From a virus: a stretch of 46,599 nt of DNA. A program made the position numbers and the translations under genes. This document shows positions 42,528 through 46,599 of the stretch, piece after piece; the first letter of the stretch is position 1; each line of letters opens with the position of its first letter. The stretch lies in the IMG/VR virus record IMGVR_UViG_3300037882_000626, positions 1 to 46,599 of that record; one strand, written 5' to 3'. The notes below the pieces were generated by a model, which saw only the letters and a program-made list of their open reading frames with translations, had not been told where the DNA came from and did no database searches.

Positions 42528-42675
42528 ATAGATTTTGCGTAAAATTATTTACTTTCATTTTATCTACGTAGAAGTAATTATTATTTACTTTCAATCATAA
42601 TTGAAATACTGCCTAAAAATTAATCAAACGCAGAAAATTGGTGACAACTAAATCCGTGAATTGCTTTCAATCTCC

Positions 42676-42769
42676 AACGTTCTTAGCGTTAGCATCTGGG
42701 GCTAGGCCGCGCAGCCGAAAATATGTTGCTGAGACATATGCCCCACCATCAGCTCAGTGCCTACTCAGC
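42676..42769 (+). ncRNA. Structured leader resembling c4/P4 CI antisense RNA
   Basis: A GC-richer segment folds well by eye. The stem GGGGC/GCCCC (42698-42702 with 42740-42744) closes around two hairpins: GGC/GCC (42705-42707, 42714-42716) and ATATGT/ACATAT (42721-42726, 42734-42739). An AACG/CGTT hairpin precedes it (42676-42690). The loop of the last hairpin, TGCTGAG, can pair with CTCAGC at 42764-42769, 10 bases before the primase start. The layout matches P1 c4 and P4 CI RNAs, which repress downstream genes by such pairing. Identity with a known RNA family is not established. Confidence 0.5.
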
Positions 42770-42778
42770 GGGTCGATA

Positions 42779-44878
42779 ATGAATGAAAATGAATTTTATA
42801 ATGCCGTTACGGCGCAAGGGTTTAATTGCGGCAAGGTCGTGGCCGATGGGAAATTTCACCGATTCGATGTCGTTAAAGGCGATAAGGCTGGTTATTACAA
42901 ACTCACACCGGACGGTTTTGGCGTATACGGCAACTGGAAAACAGGCGAACAGTTCAAATTCTTTGCAGGGCGCACTGAAAATTTAACAGAAAAAGAACGC
43001 CAAGACCTTAAAGCCGCATATAAGGCACAACAACGCGCCGCCAAAGAGAAGATTGAAAACGATAACGCCAAGGCCGCAAACGAAGCTAGGCGTATCTGGG
43101 ATGCTGCAAACGAAGCCACAAGCCATCCCTACCTAGAAAAAAAGCAAATCGCGCCACACGGGCTTAAAATTGATGATAAGGGTAATTTGCTTATTCCAAT
43201 TTATGAAGGCGAGAAATTAGTTAATTTACAAAGAATTGATAAAAACGGCAAAAAGCTATTCGTTTACGGTGCAAAAAAACGCGGCTGTTATTCTTTAATC
43301 GCAGGAACACAAGGCGTTATTTTTATTTGTGAGGGGTTTGCCACGGGGGCAAGCGTAAACGAAGCCACGGGGGCAATGTGCATCGTTGCGCTAGATGCTG
43401 GCAATCTGTTGCCTGTAGCTAAGGCTATTCGGAATAAATACGGCTTAGGTCAAAAGATAATAATAGCTGCCGATAACGACCAGTGGACTGTAATTAAAGA
43501 TGAAACAATAAACGTAGGTATCAAGGCCGCAAATGAAACATCCTATGCAATCGGTTGCGAAGTAAAATTCCCGAAATTTCATAATGATGATGCCGATAAA
43601 AGAACCGATTGGAATGATTGGGCAAGCGGCTTTGGCTTGCAATCCGTCAAAGATGAATTAATGCCGCATGAAACTGCGCTCATGGTTGCCGAAAAAAAAT
43701 CTATGCCGGATATAATGCCGGAATTAATTTTAAACGAAAACGGAAAGCCAAAATGTATTATTGATAATTTAAAAAACCTGTGTGACATGCACGGTATTAT
43801 TTTGCGTTATAACGTCATAAAAAAAAGTGAGGAGATTTTAATACCGAATGAATTTTACAGTTTAGATAACAGCCTCAATGCAAGCTACGCTCATGTGCTT
43901 TCTTTGTGTGAGATTAACGACATGAGCACAAAGCACATTGGAGATTATATGACCAACATTGCCGATAAAACGCCATACAATCCTGTTGCTACGTGGATTG
44001 AATCCGCACCGTGGGATGGCGTAAGTCGATTGGATGAATTTTATGCCACAGTGAAATGTACGAATGAGCCGTTACGCGATATTATTTTAAAAAAATGGAT
44101 GATTAGCGCAATCGCAGCGGCGTTTTCGCCATACGGCATATCCGCGCATGGTGTTTTGGTATTTCAAGGCCAGCAGTATTTAGGCAAAACGTCATGGTTT
44201 AAAAGCCTAGTGCCAAAAGAATTAGAGGCGATTAAAGATGGTTATATTTTGCGTTTGGATGATAAAGACAGCGTCTTTCAATGCCTATCACACTGGATGG
44301 TAGAACTTGGTGAATTAGAAGCCACGTTTAAAAAATCTGATATTGCCCAGCTTAAAGCGTTCATCACAAGCGATAAAGATATTTTACGTCGCCCTTATGC
44401 CAGAAAAGAAAGCGTTTACCCACGCCGCACGATATTTTTTGCATCCGTAAATCAGAAAGAATTTTTATTCGATGAAACAGGTAATCGGCGGTTTTGGGCA
44501 ATTGAAGCACTGGCCTTGAATTATAACCACGGCCTGAATATGCAGCAGATTTGGGCGGAATTTAAAGTGTTATATGATTGTGGTGAAAACTGGATTATGA
44601 GCTTTGAAGAAAACGAACTCATAAACACAAGCAATGAAGAATTTACGGGCGCGGATTTTCATGACGAGTTGGTTGCCAGTAAATTCAACTGGAACGATTA
44701 CAGTATGTTTGATGATGTATGGAAAACCGTCACCGAAGTTGCATTATTTTTAGGAATACAGAATCCGAAACAACAGGATTTAAACCGCGTCGCCAAAGCT
44801 GTGAAAAAGTATAACGGCGATAAGTCAAAACGTGGGGCTGGGGGCGTGAGATTAGTTTGCGTACCGTGGCGTGATTGA
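42779..44878 (+). CDS. Toprim-VapE primase-helicase
   Basis: This encodes 699 residues. An N-terminal region is followed by a toprim-like domain (EGFATG at 185-190, DAGN at 206-209, ADND at 231-234) and a C-terminal VapE/virulence-associated E ATPase domain with Walker A GQQYLGKT (464-471) and MVELGELE (507-514). It would prime and unwind DNA at the neighbouring repeats. The frame is open back to TTG 42638, but those extra codons run through the structured leader, so ATG 42779 is preferred. Confidence 0.88.
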   Translation: MNENEFYNAVTAQGFNCGKVVADGKFHRFDVVKGDKAGYYKLTPDGFGVYGNWKTGEQFKFFAGRTENLTEKERQDLKAAYKAQQRAAKEKIENDNAKAANEARRIWDAANEATSHPYLEKKQIAPHGLKIDDKGNLLIPIYEGEKLVNLQRIDKNGKKLFVYGAKKRGCYSLIAGTQGVIFICEGFATGASVNEATGAMCIVALDAGNLLPVAKAIRNKYGLGQKIIIAADNDQWTVIKDETINVGIKAANETSYAIGCEVKFPKFHNDDADKRTDWNDWASGFGLQSVKDELMPHETALMVAEKKSMPDIMPELILNENGKPKCIIDNLKNLCDMHGIILRYNVIKKSEEILIPNEFYSLDNSLNASYAHVLSLCEINDMSTKHIGDYMTNIADKTPYNPVATWIESAPWDGVSRLDEFYATVKCTNEPLRDIILKKWMISAIAAAFSPYGISAHGVLVFQGQQYLGKTSWFKSLVPKELEAIKDGYILRLDDKDSVFQCLSHWMVELGELEATFKKSDIAQLKAFITSDKDILRRPYARKESVYPRRTIFFASVNQKEFLFDETGNRRFWAIEALALNYNHGLNMQQIWAEFKVLYDCGENWIMSFEENELINTSNEEFTGADFHDELVASKFNWNDYSMFDDVWKTVTEVALFLGIQNPKQQDLNRVAKAVKKYNGDKSKRGAGGVRLVCVPWRD

Positions 44879-46307
44879 GTTACGCGATTATCAGCATGAA
44901 TTGATTGCAGATACCCGTGCAAGCCTTGCCGTGCATAACAGCACGGTTATGCAGCTTGCGACGGGCGGGGGGAAAACACTAACGACAGGATATATTGTAA
45001 AATCAGCAATCGAAAAAGGGCGACGTGCGATATTTTGCGTTCACCGAATTGAACTGGTTAATCAAACGAGCGCGGCGTTTAATAAGTTAGATATTCCGCA
45101 TGGATTTATTACCGCGCAAGATGATTATGATAGTTCAAAATTGGTTCACATTGCCAGCATAGACACGTTACGCCGCAGATTAGATGACGTTATCCAGCCT
45201 GATTTACTGATTATTGACGAAGCCCACCGCGCCATGGCTGAAACGTGGCAGAAAGTAATCAACCACTGGCCGAATGCTAAGAAGTTATTGATTACAGCAA
45301 CGCCCGAACGTCTTGACGGGAAAGGCTTGAAACACGTAGCGCAGGATTTAGTTTTAGGAAAATCTACGCGATGGTTGATTGACCACGGATACTTGACCAT
45401 GCCGCGTTCGTTCGCGCCAAGTGAGCCGGATTTGACGGGCGTGAAAACAACGGCGGGTGATTATAAAATAGATGACCTTGCGATGGTCATGGATAACAGT
45501 TCCATCACTGGCAACGCTGTCACGCATTACAAAAAGCACTGCGATAATATGCAAGCTATTGTTTTTGCCGTTACGATTGAACACTCAAAAAATGTCGTTA
45601 AAGAATTTTTAGATAATGGCATACCTGCAGCGCACTGCGATGGTTCATTTAGTAAAATACAGCGCGAAGATATTATCGAGCGTTACAGATACGGCGAAAC
45701 GAAGGTCTTAAGCAACGTAAATTTGTTCACGGAAGGGTTTGACGTTCCGAATGTACAGGCGGCTATACTGTTACGCCCCACAAAATCACTGGCCATGTAT
45801 TTGCAAATGGGTGGACGTGCATTGCGTCCAGTCTATGCCGATGGATATGACATACAAAATCAGCAAGGTAGATTAGATGCGATTGCTAATGGCCATAAAC
45901 CATTCGCAATAATACTTGACCACGCTGGGAACACTAAGCGGCATGGGTTATTGCACATTGAGCGCTCATGGTCACTAGAAGGAAAAAAAGGGCGGCCTAA
46001 ATCCAAGATTGTAAACTCAACCTGCGAAGTTTGTTTCTGCACATGGGAACGCAAGCCGAATAAGCCGATTGCTTGCCCTGCATGTGGATGGATGCCAGAG
46101 AAAAAAGAGAAAGAAGGTGCAGAATACGTAGAGGGTGATTTGCAAGAAATTACTGAACAAAATAATCCATGGGCATGGGCAAAAACATCATCACTCACCA
46201 AGGTTATGTCACACGTTAAAACCAGAAAAGATTTACAAGATATAGCCAAGGCACGCGGCTATAAACATGGCTGGGTTTTTTATAAAGCGAAGGAGCTAGG
46301 CTTATGA
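44871..46307 (+). CDS. DEAD/DEAH-box helicase with zinc ribbon
   Basis: This encodes 478 residues from GTG 44871, overlapping the primase stop by 8 bases. The start LRDYQHELIADTR is the Q-like motif; Walker A is TGGGKT (31-36), DEAH follows (IIDEAHRA), then TATPERLDG, and the motif VI region contains YLQMGGRALRP. A zinc ribbon (CEVC and CPAC) lies near residues 385-405. It is like the Res/SSL2 type in phage replication modules. No nuclease domain is seen. Confidence 0.88.
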   Translation: MIELRDYQHELIADTRASLAVHNSTVMQLATGGGKTLTTGYIVKSAIEKGRRAIFCVHRIELVNQTSAAFNKLDIPHGFITAQDDYDSSKLVHIASIDTLRRRLDDVIQPDLLIIDEAHRAMAETWQKVINHWPNAKKLLITATPERLDGKGLKHVAQDLVLGKSTRWLIDHGYLTMPRSFAPSEPDLTGVKTTAGDYKIDDLAMVMDNSSITGNAVTHYKKHCDNMQAIVFAVTIEHSKNVVKEFLDNGIPAAHCDGSFSKIQREDIIERYRYGETKVLSNVNLFTEGFDVPNVQAAILLRPTKSLAMYLQMGGRALRPVYADGYDIQNQQGRLDAIANGHKPFAIILDHAGNTKRHGLLHIERSWSLEGKKGRPKSKIVNSTCEVCFCTWERKPNKPIACPACGWMPEKKEKEGAEYVEGDLQEITEQNNPWAWAKTSSLTKVMSHVKTRKDLQDIAKARGYKHGWVFYKAKELGL

Positions 46308-46599
46308 GCGAGACAGATTTGCTTAAAAAAATTGTTGCCGCGTTATGCAAAAACTTCCCTGATGGTTTATGGATACGTCGGAATGTTGGCGGCGTTAAAA
46401 CAGAAAACAGATTTATAAAATTTGGTGTTTCTGGCCAAGCTGATATTCAAGGAATATATCAAGGCCTAGCGTTTGAAATTGAAGTAAAAACAGAAAAAGG
46501 AAAACAATCCGAATCTCAAAAGAGATGGCAGCAAGCAGTTGAACGTTGCGGCGGCTCTTATATTCTTGCCCGTGACGTGGATTCTGCGATTAATTCTGT
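46304..46599 (+). CDS. VRR-NUC nuclease, cut by the window edge
   Basis: The first 98 residues have WIRRNVGGVK, GVSGQADIQGIY and AFEIEVKTEKGKQSESQKRW, matching VRR-NUC, a PD-(D/E)XK nuclease family seen in phage replication blocks, likely a Holliday junction or flap nuclease. The catalytic D and E-x-K are present (D47 region and E-V-K). It overlaps the helicase stop (ATGA). The gene is not closed within the window, but would stop at base 19 on a circle. Confidence 0.85.
   Translation, partial: MSETDLLKKIVAALCKNFPDGLWIRRNVGGVKTENRFIKFGVSGQADIQGIYQGLAFEIEVKTEKGKQSESQKRWQQAVERCGGSYILARDVDSAINS

Larger units (their letters stand above)
42036..42594. repeat. Repeat family A: TTGAAAGTAATTATAA and shorter copies
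   Basis: A perfect 16-bp sequence occurs inverted at 42036-42051 and 42206-42221. Shorter copies (TGAAAGTAAATA or its complement) lie at 42238-42249, 42546-42557 and 42582-42594, and GAAGTAATTAT at 42571-42581 is a one-base-deleted relative. One copy overlaps the late -10 box. A sequence-specific DNA-binding protein is therefore likely. Confidence 0.7.
42012..42778. other. Gene-free control and putative origin region
   Basis: No convincing gene lies between the terminase and primase. The region is very AT-rich except for a GC-richer part at about 42655-42778. It holds two short repeat families: (A)TTACTTTCA/TGAAAGTAA at five or so sites, and CCGTCACT/CTGTCACT at nine sites. It also carries divergent promoter candidates and a structured leader RNA. 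Position beside the replication initiator fits an origin, but origin activity is inferred. Confidence 0.6.

Noticed and set aside
1-46599. Integrase, attachment site or lysogeny module
   Set aside because: I found no recombinase motif or full-length CI-like repressor; only two small HTH proteins are present.
1-46599. tRNA genes
   Set aside because: No cloverleaf with T-loop GTTCRA and matching acceptor stem stood out by eye; a dedicated scan would be needed to exclude them.

Overview
The window looks like most or all of the genome of a tailed phage with a contractile tail (myovirus) that infects an AT-rich alphaproteobacterium. The host call rests on phage copies of alphaproteobacterial proteins: a GapR (DUF2312) homologue at 10750-10995 and a GcrA-like N-terminal domain at 14700-15194. 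A stand-alone DnaA domain IV lies at 13329-13622. I see no integrase, excisionase, tRNA gene, CRISPR array or insertion sequence, so a lytic or non-integrating life style is the simplest reading.

Layout. (1) 1-13622, plus strand: a dense early operon of very small genes, many joined by ATGA start/stop overlaps. It is followed, after a promoter with a palindromic operator (7670-7699), by a recombination and DNA-metabolism block: coiled-coil protein, YqaJ-type exonuclease, GapR, SNF2-like helicase, DNA methyltransferase and DnaA domain IV. (2) 13682-42011, minus strand: the late operon, read from right to left. The order is terminase small and large subunits, DUF1073-type portal, a 4.5-kb block of repeat-rich and paralogous virion-like proteins, Mu gpF-like protein, DUF2213 protease/scaffold, cement protein, DUF2184 capsid, DUF4054 adaptor, neck proteins, DUF3383 sheath, tube, a tail chaperone pair joined by a -1 frameshift, tape measure, baseplate (Dit-like, plug, hub, Gp138 spike, gp25-like, J, DUF2612), tail fibres and lysis genes (holin candidate, M15 endolysin, two-component spanin). 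A GcrA-like regulator sits inside the lysis cassette. (3) 42012-42778: a gene-free control region with two families of short repeats, two divergent promoter candidates and a structured leader that resembles the P1 c4/P4 CI antisense RNAs. (4) 42779-46599, plus strand: toprim-VapE primase-helicase, DEAD/DEAH helicase and a VRR-NUC nuclease that runs off the right edge.

Joining the right end to the left end closes the VRR-NUC reading frame at base 19, directly before the first left-hand gene. This fits a circular or circularly permuted genome of about 46.6 kb, with one long rightward operon running from the primase through the early genes. The most interesting points are the set of host cell-cycle and nucleoid-protein mimics, the repeat-dense putative origin and control region with the c4-like RNA, and the unusual virion-protein block between portal and head-morphogenesis genes.
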